From the NCBI GenBank assembly GCA_051252095.1, contig JBPOFK010000006.1, forward strand, positions 70,556 to 134,555: a stretch of DNA of 64,000 bases. The letters run 5' to 3'. Shown here one piece after another: positions 54,147 to 63,977 of this stretch. A program made the position numbers and the translations under genes. The notes beneath the pieces were generated by a model. That model was not told where the DNA came from, did no database searches, and was given only the letters and a program-made list of their open reading frames with translations. How positions within the stretch are numbered: the first letter of the stretch is position 1; each line of letters begins with the position of its first letter. This stretch comes from GCA-2401735 sp051252095. GTDB taxonomy: Bacteria; Pseudomonadota; Gammaproteobacteria; Burkholderiales; Methylophilaceae.

Positions 54147-56270
54147 TTAATCCTCTGTTTTAGCTTCTTCTGCCGGTGCTGGTTGATCAATCAAAGCTTT
54201 CATACTTAAGCGCACCTTGCCTTTACCATCAATCTCAACGACCTTCACTTTAACAATGTCGCCTTCTTTTACAAAGTCGCTCACCGAGTTCACACGTTGA
54301 TGTGCGATTTGTGAAATATGAACTAAACCATCTTTGCCGGGTATCAAAGAAACCACAGCGCCAAAATCTAGCACTTTTACTACAGGACCTTCGTATATCT
54401 GACCAACTTCAACATCTGCAGTTATCTCTTCTATACGGCGCTTCGCTTCTTCACCTTCTTCAGCAGTCGTACATGCAATTTTAACTGTTCCATCTTCATC
54501 AATATCAATATTGGTATTGGTTTCTTTGGTAAGCGCTTGAATGACTGCACCACCTTTACCAATGACATCACGAATTTTGTCAGGGTTGATTTTCAAAGTA
54601 ATAATACGTGGTGCAAATTGTGACATCTCAGTATTTGCACTTTCCATAGCCTCGTTCATGATGCCTAAAATATGCTCACGCCCTTCTTTTGCCTGTGCTA
54701 GTGCAGCCTGCATAATTTGAGCGGTAATACCTGTAATTTTAATATCCATTTGCAAAGCAGTAATGCCATTTAATGAACCTGCTACTTTAAAGTCCATGTC
54801 GCCAAGGTGATCTTCATCGCCTAGGATATCGGTCAACACTGCTACACGGTTACCTTCTTTAATCAAGCCCATCGCAATCCCAGCCACTGGCGCTTTCATA
54901 GGCACACCTGCATCCAATAATGCCAATGTACCACCACACACAGAAGCCATAGAGCTTGACCCGTTTGATTCTGTAATTTCAGACACAATACGCATGGTGT
55001 AATCAAAGTCTTCTTTAGCTGGTAATGCAGCGACTAACGCACGTTTTGCTAGGCGACCATGACCAATTTCACGGCGTTTAGGCGTACCAACACGACCTGT
55101 CTCACCTGTTGCATAAGGTGGAAAGTTATAGTGCAGCATAAAGTTATCAGTAAACTCACCTTGCAATGCATCCACTTTTTGCTCATCACGGCCAGTGCCT
55201 AACGTTGCTACAACCAATGCTTGTGTTTCTCCGCGTGTAAATAAAGCTGAACCATGCGTACGCGGCAATACACCTGTGCGGACGCTAATTGGACGCACAG
55301 TGCGTGTATCACGACCATCAATACGTGGCTCACCATTTAAAATTTGGCTACGAACAACTTTTGCTTCTAAATTAAAGAATTCCCCTTTAATTTCATTCGC
55401 TTCTGTTGTCGATGTTTCTTCAGTGATTAATGCACTCATGACACGGTTCTTAATTTCCTCTAACTTCGCAGAACGCTCACCTTTGGCTTTTATTTGGAAA
55501 GCTGCATTTACATCAGCTTCAGCAATTTCAGACACTTTTGCAATGATTTCAGTGTTTGGCTCTGGCGCAGTCCAATCCCACGCATCTTTACCAGCTTCTT
55601 CAGCTAACTCATTAATCAGTTTAATCACGGGTTGCATCGCCTCATGACCAAATGTCACCGAACCTAACATGATTTCTTCTGAAAGTTCTTTCGCTTCTGA
55701 TTCAACCATCATTACGGCAGTTTCAGTTGCAGCTACGACTAAATCTAACTGTGTTTCTTCCATTTGCAATTTGCTTGGATTAAGGATGTATTCTCCATCA
55801 ATATAACCAACGCGAGCTGCCCCTAATGGACCATAGAATGGAATGCCTGATAATGACATCGCTGCTGATGCGCCAATAATGGCAGGAATATCTGAATCGA
55901 TTTCAGGATCGGAAGATAATACAGTTGCGACCACTTGCACTTCATTGTAAAAAGACTCTGGAAACAATGGTCGCATTGGACGATCGATTAAACGTGATGT
56001 CAACGTTTCTTTTTCTGATGGACGGCCTTCACGCTTGAAAAAACTACCAGGAATTTTACCTGCAGCATATGTTTTTTCCATGTAATCAACGGTTAATGGG
56101 AAAAAATCTTGGCCTTCTTTAACTTCTCGGCGACTGGTTACATTAACCATTACTACGGTATCGCCATAACTAACGACAACACTTGCATCTGCTTGGCGAG
56201 CAATCTCACCTGTTTCTAACGTGAGTGTATGTGCGCCATATTGAATACTTTTTGATACTTTATTAAACAT
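54147..56270 (-). CDS. pnp: Polynucleotide phosphorylase
   Basis: 707 residues: two RNase PH-like domains, an S1/KH tail. Visible are GRPSEKETLTSRLIDRP in the first core, LGDEDHLGDMDFKVAGS in the second (catalytic acids), KH motif INPDKIRDVIGKGGAVI (about 553-570) and S1 domain IYEGPVVKVLDFGAVVSL. Phosphorolytic 3'-5' RNA decay. ATG 56270 with AAGGAAAA upstream. Follows rpsO after a terminator, the classical order. Confidence 0.98.
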   Translation of the reverse strand: MFNKVSKSIQYGAHTLTLETGEIARQADASVVVSYGDTVVMVNVTSRREVKEGQDFFPLTVDYMEKTYAAGKIPGSFFKREGRPSEKETLTSRLIDRPMRPLFPESFYNEVQVVATVLSSDPEIDSDIPAIIGASAAMSLSGIPFYGPLGAARVGYIDGEYILNPSKLQMEETQLDLVVAATETAVMMVESEAKELSEEIMLGSVTFGHEAMQPVIKLINELAEEAGKDAWDWTAPEPNTEIIAKVSEIAEADVNAAFQIKAKGERSAKLEEIKNRVMSALITEETSTTEANEIKGEFFNLEAKVVRSQILNGEPRIDGRDTRTVRPISVRTGVLPRTHGSALFTRGETQALVVATLGTGRDEQKVDALQGEFTDNFMLHYNFPPYATGETGRVGTPKRREIGHGRLAKRALVAALPAKEDFDYTMRIVSEITESNGSSSMASVCGGTLALLDAGVPMKAPVAGIAMGLIKEGNRVAVLTDILGDEDHLGDMDFKVAGSLNGITALQMDIKITGITAQIMQAALAQAKEGREHILGIMNEAMESANTEMSQFAPRIITLKINPDKIRDVIGKGGAVIQALTKETNTNIDIDEDGTVKIACTTAEEGEEAKRRIEEITADVEVGQIYEGPVVKVLDFGAVVSLIPGKDGLVHISQIAHQRVNSVSDFVKEGDIVKVKVVEIDGKGKVRLSMKALIDQPAPAEEAKTED

Positions 56271-56323
56271 TACTTTTCCTTTTCAACAGACTACTATTCA
56301 CTACCCAATAGCAGTCGAACAAT

Positions 56324-56360
56324 AAAAAAAGCCGACGCATATTTTCATGCAATCGGCTTT
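56324..56360 (-). terminator. Intrinsic terminator between rpsO and pnp
   Basis: Minus strand AAAGCCGA ... TCGGCTTTTTTT: stem of 7 base pairs with a long imperfect inner loop (TTGCATGAAAATATGCG, which itself can pair GCAT/ATGC) and a 7-T tract. Readthrough would feed pnp. Confidence 0.8.
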
Positions 56361-56398
56361 CTACATAACTATAAAAGCGAAAATCGCATTTATAGAAA

Positions 56399-56668
56399 TT
56401 ACTTACGCAGCCCTAAACGACCAATTAAGTCTTGATAGCGGCTAACGTCCTTACCTTTTAAATAATCTAACAAACGACGACGTTGACTCACTAATGCTAA
56501 TAGACCACGACGTGAGTGATTGTCTTTTTTGTTTGTTTTAAAGTGCTCAGTCAAATAGGTAATGCGGTTAGTGAGAAGTGCTACTTGTACTTCTGGGCTT
56601 GCCGTATCATTTGCCGTGCGTTGATATTCTTTAATGATTTTTGCGGTGTCTTGTGCTGTAACTGCCAT
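56399..56668 (-). CDS. rpsO: 30S ribosomal protein S15
   Basis: 89 residues, exactly the usual S15 length. Contains SPEVQVALLTNRITYLTEHF and the rRNA-binding HSRRGLLALVSQRRRLLDYL. ATG 56668 with AGAGGAT upstream. Binds 16S rRNA early in 30S assembly. Confidence 0.98.
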   Translation of the reverse strand: MAVTAQDTAKIIKEYQRTANDTASPEVQVALLTNRITYLTEHFKTNKKDNHSRRGLLALVSQRRRLLDYLKGKDVSRYQDLIGRLGLRK

Positions 56669-56918
56669 CTTTTATCCTCTAGTCAGCGTCAATGCAAAAT
56701 TAGCTCTGTAACCTATTTACAAAACCAGCTATTGCATTCAATTTACATAAGTCGTGCATTATAGTCATAAAACCTAAAAACACCAAATTTTTTACACTTA
56801 AGCTTATGTTTTTATTTTGTTTTCATTTCTTTTTGTTTAATTTCAGTGATGCACTAAACACATCATCGTAACTGTGGCATTATTTTGTTTTACAGAATTT
56901 AAGCTACATAAATATATT

Positions 56919-57347
56919 ATGATGTTTTATGTCTTATTATTTAACTCACTTATCGTGGCCGCGGCTGTTGTTGTGCATTATGAATTCCTGTATCGCATTA
57001 CTTTATTGATTCCCAAGATGCAAATTAAGCATCGCTTTCGGATTGTGTTCGGTGTACTTGGTGCACTGCTGGCGCATATTGTGGAAGTTTGGATGTTCGC
57101 TGTTGCCTTTTATTATATGCATCATCATGAAGGCTGGGGAGCTCTCATTGGTAAATTTGATGGTAGCATCATGGACTGTGTCTATTTTTCTTTTACTGTC
57201 TTTAGTACAGTCGGGTTCGGTGATATTGAACCTACAGGCAATCTCCGATTTTTAACGGGCATTGAATCTCTAACTGGTCTTGTACTCATCACTTGGTCCG
57301 CCTCATTTTTATATTTTGAAATGCAGAGACATTGGAAACAGACGTAA
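56919..57347 (+). CDS. Two-helix ion channel family protein (K+ channel-like)
   Basis: 142 residues from ATG 56919; a GTG 15 codons upstream (56874) is possible, and neither has a clear ribosome site. Three hydrophobic stretches (about 1-20, 37-58 and 95-120) and a pore loop with STVGFGDIEP near residues 105-114, whose TVGFGD resembles the TVGYGD potassium selectivity filter. No regulatory RCK domain. Ends 2 bases before the DUF202 gene. Confidence 0.88.
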   Translation: MMFYVLLFNSLIVAAAVVVHYEFLYRITLLIPKMQIKHRFRIVFGVLGALLAHIVEVWMFAVAFYYMHHHEGWGALIGKFDGSIMDCVYFSFTVFSTVGFGDIEPTGNLRFLTGIESLTGLVLITWSASFLYFEMQRHWKQT

Positions 57348-57349
57348 AC

Positions 57350-57727
57350 ATGACAACTAACCAATCGGACCCGCGTATATTTTTTGCTGCAGAAAGAACA
57401 TTGCTTGCTTGGTTACGCACCGGACTAACCATTATCGGGCTGGGCTTTATCATCTCTCGATTTGGTTTATTTATTCAACTACTAGTTTTGCAGCCTCAAG
57501 TAACCACGCCCCATGCAAACACAATCGTATCAACCATACTTGGTATTAGTTTTGTTTTAGTTGGTTCAATATTGATAGCAATTGCAGCCATCCAGCATAA
57601 ACGCTTTGTGACTTCACTGTCTGTTGAACAACTACCAATCACTTATGTAAGCAAACTTGCTTTTATCATGGCAATACTAATTGCCAGTCTAGGCATCATG
57701 CTAGCCATTTATCTTTGGATTGCTTAA
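57350..57727 (+). CDS. YidH/DUF202 family membrane protein
   Basis: 125 residues from ATG 57350. It begins with the DUF202 signature FFAAERTLLAWLRTGLTIIGLGF and has three hydrophobic helices (about 21-44, 60-82 and 103-123). Function unknown. Coupled to the ion-channel gene. Confidence 0.9.
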   Translation: MTTNQSDPRIFFAAERTLLAWLRTGLTIIGLGFIISRFGLFIQLLVLQPQVTTPHANTIVSTILGISFVLVGSILIAIAAIQHKRFVTSLSVEQLPITYVSKLAFIMAILIASLGIMLAIYLWIA

Positions 57728-57750
57728 TTAGACACCATCTTCATCGTATA

Positions 57751-58653
57751 CTATGACAGATTAACCAATCGCTTGGGCGCGACTTTGCCATCATCCAAAC
57801 GTTTACCTAAACCAAGAAACAACCCACCCTCTTCATAAATACGCAAATCTCCATCGGGTATTTGACCTGCCTCCCATACGGATTGCCCCTGCTTAAAATA
57901 ATAAGCCGAATCTGCGCTAATAATCACTTCGGGTATTAAACTAATTGCTGAATCTATGGGAAGTAGCTGTACATCTCGCACTTCTGTCGACATTCCTTCT
58001 AGCGTATCAATCGTCACTGCATTCGCAATGTTATAACCCGCTGTTTCTGTTCTACGTAAACCTGTCAAATGCGCATCGCAACCTAGTAGCGCACCTATAT
58101 CTTCTGCCAAAGTACGAATATAAGTTCCTTTACTGCAACGCACTTCAACCACTGCATCACTTCCATCTATCGAAACAACTGTAAGATTTTGAATCGTGAT
58201 CTGTCGTGTTTTACGTTCAATTTCTATGCCTTCCCTAGCATATTTATAAAGGGCCTTGCCTTCATGCTTTAATGCGGAATACATGGGTGGTAATTGATTA
58301 ATATTTCCAACAAATTGCTGACAAGCATGTTCAAATTGTAACGGGCTGACACTCACAGGCTTTATAGAAATAACATCGCCCTCTGCATCACCTGTCGTGG
58401 TTTTGATACCTAATTTAATATTAGCTATGTAAGTTTTATCTGCGTCTGTAACGTACTGTGCAAACTTGGTCGCTTCGCCCAAACAGATGGGTAAAAGACC
58501 CGTAGCAAGCGGGTCTAATGTCCCTGTATGGCCAGCTTTGGCCGCTTGAAACAGCCATTTTATTTTCTGCAATGCTTGATTAGAAGAATAACCGAGCGGT
58601 TTATCCAGCAATAAAATGCCATCAACTTTTCGTTTAACGCGTTTGAACTGCAA
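57751..58653 (-). CDS. truB: tRNA pseudouridine synthase B
   Basis: 300 residues, starts with TTG at 58653; there is no ATG in range. Catalytic Asp in GHTGTLDPLATGLLP near residue 47, then LGIKTTTGDAEGDV and the C-terminal PUA-like region. Makes pseudouridine-55 in tRNAs. Eleven bases after rbfA. Confidence 0.96.
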   Translation of the reverse strand: MQFKRVKRKVDGILLLDKPLGYSSNQALQKIKWLFQAAKAGHTGTLDPLATGLLPICLGEATKFAQYVTDADKTYIANIKLGIKTTTGDAEGDVISIKPVSVSPLQFEHACQQFVGNINQLPPMYSALKHEGKALYKYAREGIEIERKTRQITIQNLTVVSIDGSDAVVEVRCSKGTYIRTLAEDIGALLGCDAHLTGLRRTETAGYNIANAVTIDTLEGMSTEVRDVQLLPIDSAISLIPEVIISADSAYYFKQGQSVWEAGQIPDGDLRIYEEGGLFLGLGKRLDDGKVAPKRLVNLS

Positions 58654-58664
58654 TGGCTTTAGTC

Positions 58665-59033
58665 TTAAAGATTATCTTCTGCGTCATTTTTATCATCAGC
58701 TAATGCTTCATCAATCAGTTTTGACATTTTCATGCCATAGTCAGCTGATGCATCATACTCAAAATGCAATTGCGGAACCGTACGCAACAACATCCGTTTT
58801 GCAACCTGTGAGCGCAAAAAACCTGCAGACTTTTCTAATCCAGTTTGTAATTCTGGGGTGCCTTCTGCCGCACTATAGAACACTTTTGCATGCGCCATAT
58901 CACCAGTCACTTCGACTTCTGTGATGGTCACCATCCCAATCCGAGGGTCTTTGACTTCGAACTGCAACAAATCTGCTAATTCGCGACGCATTTGCTCTGC
59001 TATCCGGTTAGATCTTGAAAAAGCTTTTGCCAA
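58665..59033 (-). CDS. rbfA: Ribosome-binding factor A
   Basis: 122 residues with the KH-like RbfA fold: RSNRIAEQMRRELADLLQFEVKDPR, then VTITEVEVTGDMAHAKVFYS, and the His/Phe-containing C-terminus VPQLHFEYD. Needed for late 30S maturation. 16 bases after infB. Confidence 0.96.
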   Translation of the reverse strand: MAKAFSRSNRIAEQMRRELADLLQFEVKDPRIGMVTITEVEVTGDMAHAKVFYSAAEGTPELQTGLEKSAGFLRSQVAKRMLLRTVPQLHFEYDASADYGMKMSKLIDEALADDKNDAEDNL

Positions 59034-59049
59034 TTAATTATCCAATACG

Positions 59050-61722
59050 TTAAAGTGTACGTGCAATTTGTTGGACTTCATACACTTCCAACATATCGCC
59101 AACCTCAAGGTCATTGTACCCCTTCAATGACAAACCACATTCAAAGTTATTTTTCACTTCTTTAACATCATCTTTGAAGCGTTTCAAAGAGTCTAATTCA
59201 CCTGTATGAATAATGACATTATCACGCAGCACACGTACTTTAGAATCAATAGTGATACGTCCATCACGCACATAACAGCCTGCTACAGCACCAATTTTTG
59301 ATATGCGGAACACTTCACGCACTTCTACACTGCCAATGATGCTTTCTCTTTGCTCAGGTGCCAACATACCACCCAATGCTGCTTTTATTTCATCAACAGC
59401 TTCGTAAATAATGTTGTAATAACGGACATCAACATCATTAGCCTCAATCAATTTGCGTGCACCTGTATCTGCACGCACATTAAAGCCAATCAATAATGCA
59501 TTTGAAGCAACAGCCAAGTTCACATCTGACTCACTAATTGCACCAACACCTGTATGAATAATATTCACTCTCACTTCTTCATTCGCAAGTTTTAACAAGC
59601 TGGTTTCCAAAGCCTCATTAGAGCCTTGAACATCTGATTTAATAATCAAGCCTAATGTTTTGACTTCACCATCAGCCATCTGGCCCATCATATTTTCAAG
59701 TTTGGCTGCTTGCTGTTTTGCAAACTTAACATCACGGAACTTGCCTTGACGGAACATAGCAATTTCGCGTGCTTTACGCTCATCATTCAACACAATCACT
59801 TCTTCACCAGAAGCTGGCACATCAGATAAGCCCAATACCTCAACAGGAATGGATGGTCCTGCCTCTTTAATTTCTGCGCCTGTCTCATCTAACATAGCAC
59901 GTACGCGGCCATAAGTACTGCCTGCAAGCAGCATATCACCGCGCTTTAATGTTCCTGACTGCACTAATATAGTGGACACTGGGCCACGACCTTTGTCTAA
60001 TCGACCCTCAACGACTAAGCCTTTAGCTGGTATGTTCTTTGCTGCTTTTAGTTCCAAAATTTCAGCCTGCAATAAAACTGCTTCAAGTAGCTCATCAATC
60101 CCTTGACCTGTTTTAGCAGAAACATTACGGAACATGGTATCGCCGCCAAAGTCTTCAGGAACAACCTCTTCTGAAACCAGCTCCATTTTCACACGTTCTG
60201 GATCTGCTTCTGGTTTGTCAATTTTGTTTATGGCAACGACTAATGGAACATTACCTGCTTTTGCGTGATGTATTGCTTCTTTCGTTTGCGGCATTACACC
60301 ATCATCAGCAGAAACCACTAAAATTACAACATCAGTTGCTTTCGCACCGCGTGCACGCATCGCCGTAAACGCCTCATGGCCTGGTGTATCTAAAAATGTC
60401 ACCATCCCATTCGGTGTTTCTACATGATAAGCACCAATATGCTGCGTAATACCCCCAGCTTCGCCGCCAGCAACTTTACTGGTGCGAATGTAATCAAGTA
60501 AAGATGTTTTACCATGATCAACGTGACCCATAACAGTCACCACTGGTGGACGTGCTTCTAAAACTGCATCTGCATGCTCAGCTTCTTCCAAGAAAGTCTC
60601 TGGGTCATTATCTGCTGCTGCTGTTGCTTTATGCCCCATTTCCTCAACAATAATAATAGCGGTTTCTTGATCAAGCACTTGGTTAATCGTCACCATCATA
60701 CCCATGCCCATGAGGGTTTTAATTACTTCACTGGCTTTAACTGCCATTTTTTTGGCTAAGTCAGAAACAGTGATGGTCTCAGGAACCAAAACCTCATGCA
60801 CAACAGGCTCTGTTGGGGCCGTAAATGCATGTTGCTCCTCATCCCTATTATCACGTCTTTTATTCTTACCTTTTGGTGTTCTCCACCCATTTCCAGCTGG
60901 CGCCGCACCGCGTGTTTTTAATCCGCGCTTACGGTTTTCTTTATCATTCCAGTCATTATTGTTACTCTTATTTTTTTTCGCATCTTTACTGGTTGATTTG
61001 ACACCGTCTTTTCCAGCTGGCTTATGTAATGTGCCTTCGCTCAGGTTTTTTGCTTTTTCTTTTGCCGCAGTTTCAACTTCTTCTCTGCGCTTTTCCTCTT
61101 CTTCCGCTCTTCGCTTCTTCAATTCTTCTTTTTTACGCAAATCCTCTTGCTGAAACGCAACTAACTTGGCATGACGCTCCGCCTCTTGCTCACGAATCGC
61201 AATTTGCTCTGGTGTTAATACTTGTTTTTTTCGCTTAACAACAGGCTCTTCTTTTTTATCCTGAGCTGGTTCGGCCTCTTCGTTAACCGGCTCAATTTTT
61301 TGCTCTTCTTCAGGCTTAGCTTCAATTACGGGTTCAGGTGTTACCTCATCCTTAACTTCAACAACGGGCTCTGGTGCTTCCTGCGGCAATTCTTCTACTG
61401 GTTTCTGCTCTTCTTTTGTCTCTTCATTTCGCATTAAGACGCGTTTTTTACGCACTTCAACCTGAATCGTACGGGCACGACCCTCACTATCTGTTTTTTT
61501 GATTTCAGTATTTTGTTTACGAGTTAAAGTAATCTTATTTTTAGGAGCCTGCGCTGCACCATGCTCTTTACGTAAATAGTCCAACAATGCTGTTTTATCA
61601 GCTTCGTCCAATTGATCATTAACAGCAGATTTATTTACGCCCGCGCTCTTCAATTGCTCCAATAGCAAAGCTGTTGGTAAACCCAACTCTTTAGCGAATT
61701 GTAAAACGGTTGATTGTGCCAT
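59050..61722 (-). CDS. infB: Translation initiation factor IF-2
   Basis: 890 residues. N-terminal IF2_N motif, a long Lys/Glu/Pro-rich linker (about 60-300), then the GTPase: G1 GHVDHGKTSLLDYI near 400, G3 DTPGHEAF, G4 NKIDKPEADP, and C-terminal domains binding fMet-tRNA. ATG 61722 with CTGGAG upstream. Full length. Confidence 0.98.
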   Translation of the reverse strand: MAQSTVLQFAKELGLPTALLLEQLKSAGVNKSAVNDQLDEADKTALLDYLRKEHGAAQAPKNKITLTRKQNTEIKKTDSEGRARTIQVEVRKKRVLMRNEETKEEQKPVEELPQEAPEPVVEVKDEVTPEPVIEAKPEEEQKIEPVNEEAEPAQDKKEEPVVKRKKQVLTPEQIAIREQEAERHAKLVAFQQEDLRKKEELKKRRAEEEEKRREEVETAAKEKAKNLSEGTLHKPAGKDGVKSTSKDAKKNKSNNNDWNDKENRKRGLKTRGAAPAGNGWRTPKGKNKRRDNRDEEQHAFTAPTEPVVHEVLVPETITVSDLAKKMAVKASEVIKTLMGMGMMVTINQVLDQETAIIIVEEMGHKATAAADNDPETFLEEAEHADAVLEARPPVVTVMGHVDHGKTSLLDYIRTSKVAGGEAGGITQHIGAYHVETPNGMVTFLDTPGHEAFTAMRARGAKATDVVILVVSADDGVMPQTKEAIHHAKAGNVPLVVAINKIDKPEADPERVKMELVSEEVVPEDFGGDTMFRNVSAKTGQGIDELLEAVLLQAEILELKAAKNIPAKGLVVEGRLDKGRGPVSTILVQSGTLKRGDMLLAGSTYGRVRAMLDETGAEIKEAGPSIPVEVLGLSDVPASGEEVIVLNDERKAREIAMFRQGKFRDVKFAKQQAAKLENMMGQMADGEVKTLGLIIKSDVQGSNEALETSLLKLANEEVRVNIIHTGVGAISESDVNLAVASNALLIGFNVRADTGARKLIEANDVDVRYYNIIYEAVDEIKAALGGMLAPEQRESIIGSVEVREVFRISKIGAVAGCYVRDGRITIDSKVRVLRDNVIIHTGELDSLKRFKDDVKEVKNNFECGLSLKGYNDLEVGDMLEVYEVQQIARTL

Positions 61723-61793
61723 GTACTGCTCCAGTCTCTACTTTTCTTTTACTACTTTAAATTATTGTCTTAAGTCATGATTAAATCCATGAC

Positions 61794-63260
61794 TTACTCA
61801 AACCAAGGGGCGCGGGCTGTCATAATGAGCGTCTTCGCACGCTCATCATCCATACCGCTTAACTCAACTAACTCATCGACTGCTAACTCTGCCAAATCAT
61901 TCATCGTAATAATTTCTTTCGATGCCAATAAGGTGGCTGTTTCCTCGTCCATACCTTCCATTTTCAACAAATCTTCAGCAGGATCATCCACTTTTTCTTC
62001 TTTAGCAATTGCTTCTGTCAATAAAGCGGCACGTGCACGTGCACGCAGTTCATTAATAGTGTCTTCATCAAATGCTTCAATTTCCATCATTTCGGCCATC
62101 GGCACATAAGCTATCTCTTCTAAAGTGCTAAAGCCTTCTTGTACTAAAATATCCGCGACCTCTTCATCCACATCAAGTTTTTCCATAAAGAGCTGACTGA
62201 CGTTAGCGTATTCATCCTGATTCTTTTGAGCTGCCTCTTCTTCGGTCAGAATATTGAGGGTCCAACCAGTTAACTCTGATGCAAGTCGTACATTTTGCCC
62301 ACTACGACCAATCGCTAATGCCAACTGCTCTTCATCGACAACAACGTCCATACTATGTGTATCTTCATTCACAACAATACTGGACACTTCAGCAGGCGCC
62401 ATTGCATTAATCACAAATTGCGCTGGCTCCATACTCCACAAAACAATGTCTACACGCTCACCCGCCAACTCACTGGTTACCGCTTGCACTCGTGATCCAC
62501 GCATACCCACACAAGTACCAACTGGATCTAAGCGCTGATCGTTTGCTTTAACAGCAATTTTTGAACGCAAGCCTGGGTCGCGTGCTGCTGAACGAATCTC
62601 CAATAAACCTTCTTCAATTTCTGGCACTTCTAATTCAAATAAACGTTTTAAAAAGTCAGGTGCAACACGCGATAAGATTAACTGTGGTCCGCGGCCTCCT
62701 CTTTCAATACGTGACAGATTCGCCCTTACTCGGTCACCTACACGCAAATTTTCTTTAGGAATCATAGACTCTCTTGGCAACACGCACTCTAAGCGGCCTA
62801 CCTCAATAATTGCATTGCCTTTTTCCATCCGCTTAATCACACCTGTGACCAAAGTTTCATCACGTGCCAAAAAGTCTTCTAAAATTTGTTCGCGCTCTGC
62901 CTCACGCACTTTTTGCAATATGACTTGTTTTGCCGCTTGCGCACCAATACGCCCAAATTCAATAGACTCTAACGGCTCTTCGTAGTAATCGCCAATTTCT
63001 CGGCCTTTAGCCCGCTCGTCCTCTTCATCAAATTGATAGTCTGAGCTCTCTAATAAATCATATTCAACATATTGCCATCTTCTGAAGGTTTCATATTCAC
63101 CTGTTTCACGGTCAATCGAAACGCGAATATCCGCATTATCTTCATGATTTTTTTTAGTCGCTGATGCAAGAGCTAGCTCCAGTGCAGTAAATACAATCTC
63201 TTTGCCCACGTTTTTTTCGTGCGCCAAAGCATCTACTAATAACAATATATCTCGACTCAT
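61794..63260 (-). CDS. nusA: Transcription termination/antitermination factor NusA
   Basis: 488 residues: N-terminal polymerase-binding domain, S1 (about 132-200, VTGVIKRMEKGNAIIEVGRL), two KH domains (DPVGTCVGMRGSRVQAV and ALAIGRSGQNVRLASEL) and two C-terminal acidic repeats. ATG with GGAGAGAG upstream. The order rimP-nusA-infB is conserved. Confidence 0.98.
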   Translation of the reverse strand: MSRDILLLVDALAHEKNVGKEIVFTALELALASATKKNHEDNADIRVSIDRETGEYETFRRWQYVEYDLLESSDYQFDEEDERAKGREIGDYYEEPLESIEFGRIGAQAAKQVILQKVREAEREQILEDFLARDETLVTGVIKRMEKGNAIIEVGRLECVLPRESMIPKENLRVGDRVRANLSRIERGGRGPQLILSRVAPDFLKRLFELEVPEIEEGLLEIRSAARDPGLRSKIAVKANDQRLDPVGTCVGMRGSRVQAVTSELAGERVDIVLWSMEPAQFVINAMAPAEVSSIVVNEDTHSMDVVVDEEQLALAIGRSGQNVRLASELTGWTLNILTEEEAAQKNQDEYANVSQLFMEKLDVDEEVADILVQEGFSTLEEIAYVPMAEMMEIEAFDEDTINELRARARAALLTEAIAKEEKVDDPAEDLLKMEGMDEETATLLASKEIITMNDLAELAVDELVELSGMDDERAKTLIMTARAPWFE

Positions 63261-63302
63261 CGTCTCTCTCCGACTAAAAAGTAATTACCTAAATTCTATG
63301 GA

Positions 63303-63770
63303 CTAAAATATGGGGCTAAGCCGCGCTTTATCTATATTTTCAAGCGGCAACGCGTATGTGATGCCATCGCATTCAATTTGCACCATTCCATCATTCAGAC
63401 CACATAGAATCCCTAAAAAGTTTTTTCTTGGCTCTGTATTTTCCAATATGAGTGGCACACGCAGTTTCAACTGTGCACGCTCACCTTTAAATCTTACAAA
63501 ATCTTTTTCTTTTTTCAATACACGATCCATTCCAGGTGAGGAAACCTCAAGCCTGTCATAATCAATCTCGTGCTCAACAGTTAACACATTGCCTAATTGA
63601 TTACTAACTAATACACAATCATCAATATTGATGCTATCACTAGCATCTTTTGGCTCTAGTTTATCGATAAACACGCGCAACAACTTACCTCTGTTAGATA
63701 GCTCAAGGTCTACTAACTCAAATCCAAGCTGTGTTACTGTTTTCTCAACTAAACTCTGCAAACTTTGCAA
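63303..63770 (-). CDS. rimP: Ribosome maturation factor RimP
   Basis: 155 residues from TTG 63770, which has AAAGGA 8 bases upstream and gives the usual N-terminus (QSLVEKTVTQLGFELVDLEL). An ATG at 63839 would begin upstream of a hairpin with a T-run and is rejected. N-terminal RimP_N domain, C-terminal SH3-like domain (LGILCGLNDGMVQIECDG). Helps 30S assembly; first gene of the operon. Confidence 0.93.
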   Translation of the reverse strand: MQSLQSLVEKTVTQLGFELVDLELSNRGKLLRVFIDKLEPKDASDSINIDDCVLVSNQLGNVLTVEHEIDYDRLEVSSPGMDRVLKKEKDFVRFKGERAQLKLRVPLILENTEPRKNFLGILCGLNDGMVQIECDGITYALPLENIDKARLSPIF

Positions 63771-63811
63771 CGTATATCCTTTATATTCATCCCCACGAAA
63801 GTCGCGGAAAT

Positions 63812-63832
63812 AAAAAAAGGGCCTACTGCCCC
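63812..63832 (-). terminator. Hairpin with T-run in the rimP leader (attenuator or backup rrn terminator)
   Basis: Minus strand GGGC-AGTAG-GCCC followed by seven T. The stem is short (4-5 bp). It falls about 41 bases upstream of the rimP TTG and just after a TATAAT box, so it could attenuate the operon at its start, or act as a second rRNA terminator. Confidence 0.55.
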
Positions 63833-63845
63833 TAAACAACGCATA

Positions 63846-63851
63846 ATTATA
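63846..63851 (-). promoter_or_regulatory. Consensus -10 box (TATAAT) before rimP-nusA-infB
   Basis: A perfect minus-strand TATAAT; the -35 at 17 bases (TTCCAA) is weak. Predicted +1 near 63839 would put the hairpin at 63812-63832 in the first 30 bases of the transcript. Confidence 0.4.
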
Positions 63852-63938
63852 TCAATAAATTCAGTTAATTGGAATGCACCTTGGCAATTTTAACATCGCC
63901 TTGTTCATATCCAAGCAGTATTCTATATTGCACAAACT

Positions 63939-63962
63939 AAAAAAGCTCCTAATAGGAGCTTT
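63939..63962 (-). terminator. rRNA operon terminator
   Basis: Minus strand AGCTCCT-ATT-AGGAGCT followed by six T (counting the edge base), 7-base stem, 17 bases after the 5S 3' end. Confidence 0.85.
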
Positions 63963-63977
63963 AATAGATAAATAAAA

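Noticed and set aside
55195..55647. 150-codon plus-strand frame opposite pnp
   Set aside because: Antisense to a conserved housekeeping gene, no family features.
63771..63839. Upstream ATG extension of rimP
   Set aside because: It would place 23 codons over a T-run hairpin; the TTG at 63770 has a good ribosome site and fits the family start.
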